A DNA stretch of 64,000 bases from positions 41,461 to 105,460 of the forward strand of contig MSGZ01000040.1 in the NCBI GenBank assembly GCA_001940925.1, in the 5' to 3' direction. Both the position numbers and the translations under genes were made by a program. The stretch is from Ruminococcus sp. Phil11 (lineage in GTDB: Bacteria; Bacillota; Clostridia; Oscillospirales; Ruminococcaceae). The notes below the pieces were generated by a model. It saw only the letters and a program-made list of their open reading frames with translations, was not told where the DNA came from and searched no databases. How positions within the stretch are numbered: the stretch's first letter is position 1; the number at the start of each line of letters is the position of its first letter. This document shows positions 1 to 7,875 of this stretch, piece after piece.

Positions 1-87
1 ACCGTCGAGGGCGAGGTGCAGGCCATGCGCTACAGCGACCGCGACCGCACCGCTCCCGCCGGACTGCTCGGGCGGATGCTGCGATGA
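1..87 (+). CDS. yabP: YabP-like sporulation protein, 3' end only
   Basis: Only the last 28 codons are in the window, running in frame from base 1 to a TGA at 85-87. The C-terminal pattern (a short Glu-Gly-Glu stretch, then Tyr-Ser-Asp and a Leu-Leu-Gly-Arg end) fits the YabP/YqfC family. The identification rests mainly on context: in Firmicutes yabP directly precedes yabQ, and here the yabQ ATG overlaps the stop (ATGA). YabP is needed for the spore coat and cortex. The call is moderate because the domain itself is cut off. Confidence 0.6.
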   Translation, partial: TVEGEVQAMRYSDRDRTAPAGLLGRMLR

Positions 88-476
88 CGCCGCATCTGTC
101 TGTTTCACAGGAGCTGACCCGCTTCGCACAAAGCCTGCTGCTCGGCATTCCCGCGGGACTGCTGCTCGACCTGTTCCGGACGCTCCGCGCCCTGCTGCCG
201 CATCACCCGCTGACGGTGTTCCTTGAGGACGCGCTTTATACGTTTCTGCTGTGTTTTCTGCTGCAGTGCTTTATCTGGATGTACGCAGACACCGTCCTGC
301 GCTGGCAGTATGCATTCGGGGAAATGACCGGTCTGGCGGTCTATCTGCTGACGGCAGGAACGGTCTGGAGCAGAGTGCTCCGGCGGGTCTGTACGATCCG
401 GCAAAAAATCCGCAGCATATTTGTAAAAAATACTGAAAAAGAAAAGCCTGCTGAAAAAATCACAGAAAGCACTTGA
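84..476 (+). CDS. yabQ: Spore cortex biosynthesis protein YabQ
   Basis: A 130-residue membrane protein. The N-terminal half has the family pattern: an amphipathic Leu-rich start, a Gly-Ile-Pro-Ala-Gly turn, then Asp-Leu-Phe-Arg. It is followed by about three hydrophobic segments (roughly residues 15-35, 45-70 and 78-95) and a Lys/Glu-rich cytoplasmic tail. YabQ is required for cortex formation in Bacillus spores. The start codon overlaps the yabP stop, indicating translational coupling. The order yabP-yabQ-divIC-S1 protein is the conserved Firmicutes arrangement and supports the call strongly. Confidence 0.85.
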   Translation: MTPHLSVSQELTRFAQSLLLGIPAGLLLDLFRTLRALLPHHPLTVFLEDALYTFLLCFLLQCFIWMYADTVLRWQYAFGEMTGLAVYLLTAGTVWSRVLRRVCTIRQKIRSIFVKNTEKEKPAEKITEST

Positions 477-501
477 CGAATCGCAGGCTTTGCTGTATAA
501 T
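473..501 (+). promoter_or_regulatory. Sigma-A promoter for divIC
   Basis: The -35 TTGACG (473-478) and -10 TATAAT (496-501) are separated by exactly 17 bases. The -35 overlaps the end of yabQ, so divIC and the S1 protein can be transcribed in vegetative cells independently of the sporulation genes upstream. Confidence 0.8.
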
Positions 502-581
502 AATCATGTATCCGTATCGGATGCGACAGATAGAAACACGGACGGCAGTCCCGTCCGCATTGTCAGAACGGAGACCGAGAC

Positions 582-908
582 ATGGAACGCAATAAGGGTA
601 TACGCCGCGAGAAAGCAAAGCAGCGCAGACATGCCATACTGGAATGGCTTGTCACCCGCATTGCCGCCGTCATTCTGCTGATCGCCTGCATCATTTCCTT
701 TGTATCAACGCAGGCGACGCTCAATGAAAAGCGGCAGGAGCAGGCGGAGCTGGAAGCTGCGATCGAGCAGGCAAGAGATGAATATATGGAGCTTGAAAAG
801 TTCGTGGATGCGGACGATCTGAAGGGTTATATGGAAAAGGCCGCGATCGAGGATCTGAATTACGCCTACCCCAACGAAAGACGCTTTTATGATACATCCC
901 GGAACTGA
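582..908 (+). CDS. divIC: Septum formation initiator, DivIC/FtsB family
   Basis: A 108-residue bitopic protein. A short basic cytoplasmic N-terminus (residues 1-22) leads into one transmembrane helix (about 27-45), then a Glu/Gln-rich coiled coil (about 50-80) and a short C-terminal domain. This is the standard DivIC/FtsB architecture for the FtsL-DivIB divisome subcomplex. A ribosome site (GGAGAC) lies before the ATG. It sits between yabQ and the S1 gene, as divIC does in Bacillus and Clostridia, and has its own promoter inside the yabQ end. Confidence 0.88.
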   Translation: MERNKGIRREKAKQRRHAILEWLVTRIAAVILLIACIISFVSTQATLNEKRQEQAELEAAIEQARDEYMELEKFVDADDLKGYMEKAAIEDLNYAYPNERRFYDTSRN

Positions 909-925
909 GCACAGAAAGGAACAGT

Positions 926-1375
926 ATGCAGCTGGAAATCGGACAGATCTATGAGGGGCGTGTGCGGAGCATCACGCAGTACGGCGCATTTGTGGAGGTC
1001 TGCGGCGAAAATGAGCAGGACTCCGCGACGGGCATGGTGCATATCTCCGAGGTCGCAAATACATTTGTGAAGGAGATCCGCGATTTTCTGCACGAGAACG
1101 ACACCGTGCGGGTCAAGGTCATCGGCGTGAATCCGCAGGGAAAGATCAGCATGTCGGTCAAGCAGGCGGAGGAGCCGAAACCGCAGGATAAGCCGCAGCG
1201 GAAACCGCGCGATCCGCAGAAGCCGCGTATCTACGAGCCGAAGCGGTCTGTGCCGCAGTCGGAGATGAGCTTCGAGGATAAGCTGCTGCATTTTAAGCAG
1301 GCAAGCGAGGAAAAGATCTGCGATCTGAAGCGCGGCAGCGAGCGCAGAAGCGGCTCCCGCAGCAGAAGAAGCTGA
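926..1375 (+). CDS. yabR: S1 domain RNA-binding protein (YabR-like)
   Basis: 149 residues. The S1 OB-fold fills residues 1-75, with the characteristic Gly-Arg-Val, Gly-Ala-Phe-Val-Glu and His-Ile-Ser-Glu signatures and the closing Lys-Ile-Ser-Met-Ser-Val-Lys strand. The tail after residue 78 is Pro/Lys/Arg-rich and probably disordered, a usual feature of general-stress-13/YabR-type proteins. AAAGGA precedes the ATG. It lies 17 bases after divIC, so it is probably co-transcribed from the 473-501 promoter. The exact RNA target is unknown for the family. Confidence 0.82.
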   Translation: MQLEIGQIYEGRVRSITQYGAFVEVCGENEQDSATGMVHISEVANTFVKEIRDFLHENDTVRVKVIGVNPQGKISMSVKQAEEPKPQDKPQRKPRDPQKPRIYEPKRSVPQSEMSFEDKLLHFKQASEEKICDLKRGSERRSGSRSRRS

Positions 1376-1384
1376 ACGATCAGA

Positions 1385-1416
1385 AGAGGCATCCGTTTCC
1401 GCGGAGCCTCTTTTTT
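1385..1416 (+). terminator. Intrinsic terminator after the S1 gene
   Basis: Inverted repeat AGAGGC...GCCTCT with an inner TCCG/CGGA extension, followed by six Ts. It sits between the S1 gene stop and the ylmH-like start. Confidence 0.85.
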
Positions 1417-1437
1417 GTTACCGGAAAGGACACACAA

Positions 1438-2190
1438 ATGAAAGACGATTTTTTCCGCAGGCGCATCCTTGACCTTGCGGAGCAGGCAGACCGCACCGGC
1501 CGCTATACCTTCACGGATTTCCTGACCGCTGCGGAGTATGCCGAATATCTCGCCGTGCGGAATCAGCTCCCCCGCTGCGGCTGTACGGTCTGGGGCGGGC
1601 ATGAGGACGCAGACCGCGTCATGCTGCGCTTCGGGAGCGAGGAGCAGCTCGGTTATTCGGAAGAATTCCCGATTGTCTGCGTTGCCGTGATGCCGGCGCA
1701 GGAGAAATTTGCGGAGCAGCTCAGTCACCGTGATATTTTAGGAGCAGTGATGCACCTCGGCATAGAGCGCGGTCAGACCGGCGATATCCTGACCGTGAAC
1801 AAGTCGGCGTACCTGTTCTGCACGCCTGCAATGGGCGAGTATATCTGCCGGGAGCTGACACGCGTCCGGCATACAACCGTCACATGCAGCATCACGGATA
1901 AGCTGCCGGAGACTGCCGAAACACATTTTGAATCCGTGACCGTGCAGGCCGCCTCAGAGCGCGTTGACGGCATCATTGCAAAGCTGTATCACATTTCCCG
2001 CGGGGAATGCCTTGCGCTGTTCCGCGCCGGAAAGATCGCGCTGAACGGTGCCGTGACCGAGAACAGCAGCGCGCAGCTCAAAACCGGCGACGTCGTCTCA
2101 GTACGCGGCTGCGGCAAATTCCGCTATGCGGGCATCACCGGCACCACGCGAAAGGGAAACCAGATCATTGAAGTGGAGAAGTATGTATGA
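1438..2190 (+). CDS. ylmH: YlmH-like S4-domain RNA-binding protein
   Basis: 250 residues, the usual YlmH length. The N-terminal YlmH region (about 1-165) has the family features Thr-Phe-Thr-Asp-Phe-Leu and Arg-Asp-Ile-Leu-Gly-Ala-Val-Met-His-Leu-Gly-Ile. The C-terminal S4 domain (about 174-235) carries Arg-Val-Asp, a Ser-Arg-Gly-Glu helix and Gly-Lys-Ile-Ala-Leu-Asn-Gly. YlmH proteins bind RNA; related S4 proteins act in ribosome quality control and division. GGAAAGGA lies upstream of the ATG. It is normally in the dcw/sepF cluster, so its place after the S1 gene is a lineage-specific order. Confidence 0.85.
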   Translation: MKDDFFRRRILDLAEQADRTGRYTFTDFLTAAEYAEYLAVRNQLPRCGCTVWGGHEDADRVMLRFGSEEQLGYSEEFPIVCVAVMPAQEKFAEQLSHRDILGAVMHLGIERGQTGDILTVNKSAYLFCTPAMGEYICRELTRVRHTTVTCSITDKLPETAETHFESVTVQAASERVDGIIAKLYHISRGECLALFRAGKIALNGAVTENSSAQLKTGDVVSVRGCGKFRYAGITGTTRKGNQIIEVEKYV

Positions 2191-2194
2191 GGTG

Positions 2195-2375
2195 CCTCCG
2201 GCGGATTTATAATGGGCTCCGCCCAAACCCGCCAAAGGGACACTGTCCCTTTGGAATCCCACTATAGAAAAAAAGAGAGGAAATACATTCTTTTTTATTA
2301 TAATGGGGTCTGGGGACAATGTCCCCAGCGAGGGGGATGGGGGCGAGTAGCCCCCATTTTTGATCCGTCGGAGAC
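2195..2375. repeat. Modular palindromic intergenic repeat, copy 1
   Basis: Contains GGGCTCCGCCC, then AAAGGGACACTGTCCCTTT, an AT-rich spacer, GGGGACAATGTCCCC and a GGGGG/CCCCC hairpin. The same modules in the same order are found in reverse complement at 11576-11750, and a shortened form is at 54714-54794. The reading frame through it is open but has no coding support. Confidence 0.8.
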
Positions 2376-2463
2376 ACTTTATCTACAAGCTGTAGCATCC
2401 GCGAAGCGGATACCTTTTTCAAAAATAAACGACTTTTTACAATTTACGAAGAAGGTGAACGGA

Positions 2464-2625
2464 ATGACTGCCGACAGATACCTGACATATTGGTGCAGCA
2501 ATGACGATTGGTGGGATTATGACGAAAACGGAAAACCTGTTATCCTGCCAACGGCTCCGGAAGAAGCACAAGAAAGCTATCGGTATTATCTTGAACAAAA
2601 AAGAAAAAACGCCAAACCGCCCTGA
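2464..2625 (+). CDS. Small acidic hypothetical protein (53 aa)
   Basis: Not recognised. The frame is open further upstream through repeat DNA, but the first start with a plausible ribosome site (GAAGGTGAACGG) is the ATG at 2464. The protein is rich in Trp, Tyr and Asp near the N-terminus (Cys-Ser-Asn-Asp-Asp-Trp-Trp-Asp-Tyr) and has a basic C-terminus. Its last codons form the left arm of a terminator. The repeat immediately before it may have replaced a longer 5' region, so it could be the remnant of a larger gene. Confidence 0.45.
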   Translation: MTADRYLTYWCSNDDWWDYDENGKPVILPTAPEEAQESYRYYLEQKRKNAKPP

Positions 2626-2643
2626 ATAATCAAGGCGGTTTTC
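2614..2643 (+). terminator. Intrinsic terminator overlapping the small ORF end
   Basis: AACCGCC and GGCGGTT arms with an AT-rich loop, followed by TTTT. The left arm lies inside the last codons of the 53-residue ORF. Confidence 0.7.
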
Positions 2644-2716
2644 TCATTTACTGCGCATGAACCCATGCATTTCCGGGCATACTGTCAGCAAGATCCAAGC
2701 AAGGGAGATGCAGAGT

Positions 2717-3493
2717 ATGGCATACCGGAAAGTCGTGATCGCGGGGCTGGATACCTCCCGGCTCGCGGTGCTGACAGAGGACGAAAAAATGCAGCTGCTC
2801 CGCGAAATGCAGGAGACCGGCAGCGAAGAAGCGCGGGAAAAGCTGATCCTCGGGAACCTGCGGCTCGTGCTCAGCGTGATGCAGCGGTTCACCGGCCGCG
2901 GCGAGGATCCCGACGACCTGTTCCAGATCGGGGTGATCGGCCTGATGAAAGCGATCAACAATTTCGACCTGTCAAAGGATGTGCGCTTTTCGACCTACTG
3001 CGTCCCGATGATCGCGGGCGAGCTGCGGCGGTATCTGCGGGATTCCCACGCGGTCAAGGTCAGCCGTTCGCTGCGCGATCTCGCGTATAAGGCACTGCAG
3101 GCAAGGGAGCGTCTGACCGCGGCGCTGAACCGCGAACCGACCGCCCGCATGATCGCGGAGGAGATCGGCGCGGAGACCGCGGACGTCGTCACGGCATTGG
3201 AAAGCATCAGCGATCCCGTTTCGCTCTACGAGCCGATCTATTCGGATTCCGGCGATCCGCTCTGCCTGATCGACCAGATCGGCGACCCCGACAGCAGTGA
3301 ACAGAACTGGATGTCCGAGCTTGCCCTGCGGGACGCGCTGGCCTCTCTCGGCGACCGGGAAAAAAATATCCTCCGCCGGCGTTTCTGGCAGGGCAAAACG
3401 CAGGTGGAGGTCGCGCAGGAGATCGGCATATCGCAGGCACAAGTCTCGCGCATTGAAAAAGCCGCGATCGCGAAGATCAAGTCGCAGCTGTGA
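2717..3493 (+). CDS. sigG: RNA polymerase sporulation sigma factor SigG
   Basis: 258 residues from the ATG at 2717, chosen because GGGAG lies 9 bases before it; longer in-frame starts at 2657 and 2708 lack this spacing. The N-terminal pattern (Lys-Val-Val-Ile-Ala-Gly-Leu-Asp-Thr-Ser-Arg-Leu-X-Val-Leu) is the SigG-specific leader. Region 2 (Asp-Asp-Leu-Phe-Gln-Ile-Gly and Phe-Ser-Thr-Tyr) and the region 4 helix-turn-helix (Thr-Gln-Val-Glu-Val-Ala, then Ser-Gln-Ala-Gln-Val-Ser-Arg) are complete. SigG drives late forespore genes. In many Clostridia it follows spoIIGA-sigE; here it stands alone. Confidence 0.9.
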   Translation: MAYRKVVIAGLDTSRLAVLTEDEKMQLLREMQETGSEEAREKLILGNLRLVLSVMQRFTGRGEDPDDLFQIGVIGLMKAINNFDLSKDVRFSTYCVPMIAGELRRYLRDSHAVKVSRSLRDLAYKALQARERLTAALNREPTARMIAEEIGAETADVVTALESISDPVSLYEPIYSDSGDPLCLIDQIGDPDSSEQNWMSELALRDALASLGDREKNILRRRFWQGKTQVEVAQEIGISQAQVSRIEKAAIAKIKSQL

Positions 3494-3500
3494 TCATCAG

Positions 3501-3971
3501 TCATTTCGCCGCCTTTATTTTGTTGACCTGGGCCATGATCTTATCGACCCATTCGTCATCGGGCGGGCCGATCTGAAACACGCGGAAGCCGTAATACTGC
3601 CCGTTCTGATAGACGGAGCGGTCGTCGTCCACATGCAGGTCAATGCGGTAATGCGCAGGATATTTCGAGGGCATCGGGTCTTTATGCTCCGCCTGCACCT
3701 CCTTCTCATGCCGCGCACCGTTCACAATACTGTCAATACGGATGCCGTAATGCCGGAACAGTGAGCGGATATAAAACGGCGTGCGGAACGAGGTCGTATA
3801 CACCCAGATCTCGCAGCCCGCTTCCCGCAGACGGCGCATCAGCTCAATCGTTCCCTTCCGCAGCCGCTCGTGATAGATCTTATTCCACGGAAAACCGAGC
3901 GGCGGCTCGAGCGTGAAGCCGTCCTCCTCCGCAACAAACAGGGTATCGTCCAGATCAAATGAGATGCGCAT
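3501..3971 (-). CDS. HAD-like hydrolase
   Basis: 156 residues. Motif I of the HAD superfamily is at residues 6-10 (Asp-Leu-Asp-Asp-Thr), with the nucleophile and acid/base aspartates. Motif II is Tyr-Thr-Thr-Ser (about 58-61), and an Asp-Asp-Asp pair near residue 114-116 fits motif IV. The short C0-type core without an obvious cap suggests a small phosphatase; the substrate is unknown. AAGAGG precedes the ATG. It converges with sigG (7-base gap) and lies 9 bases after the IMPACT gene, so it is the last gene of the tmcAL operon. Confidence 0.75.
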   Translation of the reverse strand: MRISFDLDDTLFVAEEDGFTLEPPLGFPWNKIYHERLRKGTIELMRRLREAGCEIWVYTTSFRTPFYIRSLFRHYGIRIDSIVNGARHEKEVQAEHKDPMPSKYPAHYRIDLHVDDDRSVYQNGQYYGFRVFQIGPPDDEWVDKIMAQVNKIKAAK

Positions 3972-3980
3972 AAAAACCTC

Positions 3981-4601
3981 TTAATAGCTGACAAAATGTG
4001 TTTCAAGCTGCTCGAGCGCGGGCTTTCCGTTGTAAAGCTCCGTCAGGGCAGCTTCCATTTTCTCATATTCCGATTCCGGAATATCAAAAAGCAGCGTGAC
4101 CTTATCGCTGAAATCGCTGCCCGCATCCTTGATGCCGTACTGCGGCAGCAGGTGACTTAATGTGCCGTAAAAGCTGTAATCCGTTTCGAGCCTGATGCGG
4201 AGCGATTCCTTGAAATGCAGCAGCTCCGCAGTTTTGACGGATTCCGCCGCCGCACCGGAATAGGCTCTTGTCAGACCCGGTGCGCCGAGCAGTACGCCGC
4301 CGAAATAACGCGTCACAACGCAGCAGACGTCGGTCAGCCCGGATTTCTGCAGCACGCCGAGCACTGGGATCCCGCCGGTGCCCTGCGGCTCGCCGTCGTC
4401 GCTGTAGCGGGTCGCGGCGGGCTCCCGCAGGATATACGCCCAGACATTATGACGCGCCTTGTGATGCTTCGCCTTCACCGTCTCGATGATCTCCCGGCAT
4501 TCGTCCTCCGTTTTCGCGGGGAAAAGCTGCGCGATGAATTCCGAGCGTTTTTCGGTGATGCTGCCCTCACAGGGCGCAGAAACTGTGGTAAATTCGATCA
4601 T
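3981..4601 (-). CDS. YigZ/IMPACT family protein
   Basis: 206 residues, the normal family length. The UPF0029 N-domain (about 15-125) has the hallmark stretch Lys-X-Lys-His-His-Lys-Ala-Arg-His-Asn-Val-Trp-Ala-Tyr, followed by Ser-Asp-Asp-Gly-Glu-Pro-Gln-Gly-Thr-Gly-Gly and Val-Val-Thr-Arg-Tyr-Phe-Gly-Gly. A C-terminal DUF1949-like ferredoxin fold follows. The biochemical role in bacteria is unsettled. GGAG precedes the ATG, and the gene lies 11 bases after the small membrane protein. Confidence 0.88.
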   Translation of the reverse strand: MIEFTTVSAPCEGSITEKRSEFIAQLFPAKTEDECREIIETVKAKHHKARHNVWAYILREPAATRYSDDGEPQGTGGIPVLGVLQKSGLTDVCCVVTRYFGGVLLGAPGLTRAYSGAAAESVKTAELLHFKESLRIRLETDYSFYGTLSHLLPQYGIKDAGSDFSDKVTLLFDIPESEYEKMEAALTELYNGKPALEQLETHFVSY

Positions 4602-4612
4602 AGCGTTCTCCG

Positions 4613-5134
4613 TTATCTTGACAGGTATTCAAAGCAGATATATTCCCGCGTATCGGGAAATTTCAGGATCCCGTAGCTTCTGCTGCCGGTGCCGGCCGGA
4701 TAATAGACAAGCACCGCAGCACCGGTAATGTCCCTGTCTGTGATGCGCGAAAACGGCAGATGCAGCGGAAAGGCATCGAGCCCCTCGTCCGGGTCTGCAC
4801 ATTCCCCCGCCGTTTTGCCGTACCAGTAAGCCGCAGTGCCGGGTTCCGGCTCCGGCGTATCGAGATGATAGTGATCCGTCAGCGTATCCTCAAACTGCGC
4901 CGCTGTATCCTCCGGCAGTGTAAAAGCGTACATATACAGCTTGCTCAACAGCAGCCGACGCTGCACAAAGCGCAGATTTTCCGCACCCTCCTGCGGCAGA
5001 AAAGGCACTCTGCCGTCGTCCTCAATATAAGCCAGATAGCTGCTGTATGTCCGGAATCTGCCCGCATAGCAGAGCAGGGCGATGCCCGCAAGCAGCAAAA
5101 CCGGCAGCGCGATCAGTCGTTTTTTCTTCATCAT
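4613..5134 (-). CDS. Single-pass membrane protein, unknown
   Basis: 173 residues, not recognised. A Lys/Arg-rich start is followed by one hydrophobic helix (about residues 7-24), and the rest is an extracellular domain rich in Tyr and acidic residues. Its ATG overlaps the tmcAL stop (ATGATG), so it is translationally coupled to that gene. No lipobox is seen. It could be a signal-anchored surface protein; no function is inferred. Confidence 0.7.
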   Translation of the reverse strand: MMKKKRLIALPVLLLAGIALLCYAGRFRTYSSYLAYIEDDGRVPFLPQEGAENLRFVQRRLLLSKLYMYAFTLPEDTAAQFEDTLTDHYHLDTPEPEPGTAAYWYGKTAGECADPDEGLDAFPLHLPFSRITDRDITGAAVLVYYPAGTGSRSYGILKFPDTREYICFEYLSR

Positions 5135-6321
5135 TTCACCATGCCGATCATAGCCTTATAGTCAGCGTCCGCAGGATTGATGCGCCGCTGCGCCAGTCCG
5201 TAGACCGAGGTCGCGCGTGCTTCCAGTTCGGCGCAGGCCTTCTGTGCGGGTCCCAGCTCCGCCAGCTTTGCCAGCGATGTACCGTACGGCAGCGTCGTAC
5301 CGGCGTTTTTGGCCGCCGTCAGGATATCCCGTCCGCGCTCGGAGATCGCAAGGATCCGGCCGTATGGCGGCGGGCTCTGCGTGTCCTCCGGCTTGATGCC
5401 GATCAGCAGATCGAGCAGGATGCGCCGGATGCGGGACATCGGATACCGCTTGCTCTTGATCGAGAGCAGCAGCGATTCCAGCGATGTCTCATTGCGGGCG
5501 GCAAGGATCTTGTTTTCGAGCCCCTGCCCGACCTCCGGCAGCGCGGCAATTTCCTCTGCGGTCGTCGTCCGCAGCTTATAGAGCAGTACGCGTTCCAGAT
5601 GCTCGAACCGCGCGATCATGCCGGTCGCGGCACATGCGCTGATCGCGTCGGAGGAATTTTCCGGCACCAGATCGTCGAAATCGTCACTGTGATTTTCCAT
5701 GAGCTGACGGATCAGCGAGGCACTTGCGATCTTGCCGGTCGCGGTCATGCCGTCGTGCATCTCATTGCGCTTGATCGTGAACGGCTGGATCTTCAGCTTG
5801 ACCGCGACCATTGCCTTCAGGTATTCGATCGCGAGCGTGTTGTTCGGATAGCTGAACAGCATCCCGATCTCGTCGCCGTAGGTCTGCCGGATCAAGATCT
5901 GCAGTGCCTTCGGATACGAATTGCCGAGCTTCATCAGGTCCTCCAGCTCCGGACGCTTTGCGCAGGCATAGCTCGCCTTGACCGCTCCGGTCAGCAGCGA
6001 GAGGTCGCCGCACTCGCTCCCGAAGGAGAGCTCATCCACGCAGCCTAAGCCCTTCAGAATATACATCGCGCCCTTCGCATAGGTCTCCGCGGAGCTCAGG
6101 CAGTACGCGACCGGCAGCTCAATGACCAGATCGGCGCCGCAGCGGACGGCAGTCTTTGCACGCTCAAACTTGTTGAGCACAGCCACATCGCCGCGCTGCA
6201 CAAAGTTGCCGCTCATCAGGGCAACGATATGCGTCGCGCCGTTTTTGCGCGTCTCCTCGATATGATACAGATGTCCGTTATGGAAAGGATTATATTCACA
6301 AATGATTCCGCTGATCTTCAT
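5131..6321 (-). CDS. tmcAL: tRNA(Met) cytidine acetate ligase TmcAL
   Basis: 396 residues, full length. The N-terminal nucleotidyltransferase-like core has Ile-Cys-Glu-Tyr-Asn-Pro-Phe-His-Asn-Gly-His (residues 8-18, the HxGH motif) and later Ser-Gly-Asn-Phe-Val-Gln-Arg-Gly (about 37-44), both typical of the YlbM/TmcAL family. The enzyme uses acetate and ATP to make N4-acetylcytidine at the wobble position of elongator tRNA-Met. Divergent transcription from acetate kinase (224 bases apart) places two acetate-using enzymes side by side, and an elongator-type tRNA-Met is also in this window. AAGGAGG lies 8 bases before the ATG. Confidence 0.9.
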   Translation of the reverse strand: MKISGIICEYNPFHNGHLYHIEETRKNGATHIVALMSGNFVQRGDVAVLNKFERAKTAVRCGADLVIELPVAYCLSSAETYAKGAMYILKGLGCVDELSFGSECGDLSLLTGAVKASYACAKRPELEDLMKLGNSYPKALQILIRQTYGDEIGMLFSYPNNTLAIEYLKAMVAVKLKIQPFTIKRNEMHDGMTATGKIASASLIRQLMENHSDDFDDLVPENSSDAISACAATGMIARFEHLERVLLYKLRTTTAEEIAALPEVGQGLENKILAARNETSLESLLLSIKSKRYPMSRIRRILLDLLIGIKPEDTQSPPPYGRILAISERGRDILTAAKNAGTTLPYGTSLAKLAELGPAQKACAELEARATSVYGLAQRRINPADADYKAMIGMVK

Positions 6322-6444
6322 GTAAAAGCCTCCTTGCTGTCAGTGGGACCCGTTCTGTATGCCGCTTTGCCGTCATTCCGGACAAACCGGAAGCGGAATC
6401 GGCGTACTCTGCAATGCGAAATGCGGATTTTTTCACAAACCCTC

Positions 6445-6473
6445 TTGCAAGTTGCAGGAATTTCGTGTATAAT
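6445..6473 (+). promoter_or_regulatory. Sigma-A promoter for ackA
   Basis: TTGCAA (6445-6450) and TATAAT (6468-6473) with a 17-base spacer, about 70 bases before the acetate kinase start. Confidence 0.8.
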
Positions 6474-6544
6474 AAAGAATGCGACTGACCGTTCCGGGAA
6501 CGGACGTCAACAGAAGTTTCTATATTGGAAAGGAAGAGTTTATT

Positions 6545-7744
6545 ATGTTAATTCTCGTAGTCAACGCCGGCAGCTCCTCGCTGAAGTACCAGCTCATCAA
6601 TATGGAGGATGAGAGCGTTCTCGCAAAGGGCAACTGCGACCGCATCGGCATCGACGGCCATGTGAGCCACAAGACTGCGGACGGCAGAACCGTTGATGCA
6701 GACTGCAATTTCCCGACCCACACCGAGGCCTTTGAAAAGCTCGTCGAGGTGCTGACGACCGGCGATGCTGCCGTCATCAAGTCCATGGACGAGATTTCCG
6801 CTGTCGGCCACCGCATCGTTCAGGGTGCAGAGGTCTTTGACCGTCCCTGCCTTGTCACACCGGAGATTATCGACAAGATCGACGACCTCAGAGAGCTGGC
6901 ACCGGTCCACAACCATGCACATGCACTTGCACTGCGTGCCTGCACCGCGGTCATTCCCAAGACCACCCCGCAGGTCGTTGTCTTTGACACCGCATTCCAC
7001 CAGACCATGCCGCCGAAGGCATACATGTTCGCACTCCCCTATGAGGATTACGAGAAGTATCATGTCCGCAAGTACGGCTTCCACGGCACCTCTCACCGCT
7101 TTGTTTCTGCGGCACTCGCAGAGGCAATGGGCAAGGATATCAAGGATCTGAAGATCGTCTCCTGCCACCTCGGAAACGGCTCCTCTATCACCGCTGTTGA
7201 AGGCGGCAAGTGCATCGACACCTCCATGGGCTTCACCCCGCTGGACGGTATCCTGATGGGTACCCGCTGCGGCGCGGTCGATCCGTCCGCTGTCACCTTC
7301 GTTGCGGATAAACACGGCTTCACGCCGGACGAGATGAGCCAGTACATGAACAAGAAGTCCGGCTTCCTCGGCATTTCCGGTATCTCCTCGGATAACCGCG
7401 AGATCACCGCTGCTGCGGAAAAGGGCGACAAGCGCGCGATCCTCGCAACCGAGATGCTCGCATATCAGATCCAGCGCTACATCGGCGCATACACCGCTGC
7501 AATGAACGGCGTGGATGCTGTCCTGTTCACCGGCGGCATCGGCGAGAATTCGTGGGAAGTCCGCGAGCGCGTCTGCAGCAACATGAGCTACTTCGGCATC
7601 GAGATCGACAAGGAGCTCAATAAGAACACCCGCGGCAAGCTGATGAAGATCTCGACACCGGAAGCCAAAACCGAGGTCTGGATCGTTCCGACGAACGAGG
7701 AGCTTCTGATCGCACGCGATACGCTTGCACTGATCTCGAAATAA
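6545..7744 (+). CDS. ackA: Acetate kinase
   Basis: 399 residues from the ATG at 6545, preceded by GGAAAGGA; the in-frame extension to 6479 overlaps the promoter -10 flank and is rejected. Asn-Ala-Gly-Ser-Ser-Ser-Leu-Lys-Tyr (about 7-15) and Phe-His-Gly-Thr-Ser-His are acetate kinase signatures, and the length is standard. The enzyme makes ATP and acetate from acetyl phosphate, the main energy-yielding end step of this kind of fermenter. No pta is adjacent. The codon usage is strongly biased (Gly GGC, Lys AAG), as expected of a highly expressed gene. Confidence 0.97.
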   Translation: MLILVVNAGSSSLKYQLINMEDESVLAKGNCDRIGIDGHVSHKTADGRTVDADCNFPTHTEAFEKLVEVLTTGDAAVIKSMDEISAVGHRIVQGAEVFDRPCLVTPEIIDKIDDLRELAPVHNHAHALALRACTAVIPKTTPQVVVFDTAFHQTMPPKAYMFALPYEDYEKYHVRKYGFHGTSHRFVSAALAEAMGKDIKDLKIVSCHLGNGSSITAVEGGKCIDTSMGFTPLDGILMGTRCGAVDPSAVTFVADKHGFTPDEMSQYMNKKSGFLGISGISSDNREITAAAEKGDKRAILATEMLAYQIQRYIGAYTAAMNGVDAVLFTGGIGENSWEVRERVCSNMSYFGIEIDKELNKNTRGKLMKISTPEAKTEVWIVPTNEELLIARDTLALISK

Positions 7745-7875
7745 CCGAATCAAAAGGATATACTCTATTATAACACTCTTGATGCATAAAAGGCAAGGCA
7801 TTTTTGCTTGACGTTTTATACAAATTTAAGAGTTGAATTTTGGCACACTGAAAATCGGAAACGGAGGCCGGCTTC

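Noticed and set aside
2212..2463. N-terminal extension of the 53-residue ORF
   Set aside because: This part is repeat DNA shared with other intergenic sites and has no ribosome site.
5047..6048. 333-residue plus-strand open frame
   Set aside because: Antisense to tmcAL, which is unmistakable; composition is that of a shadow frame.
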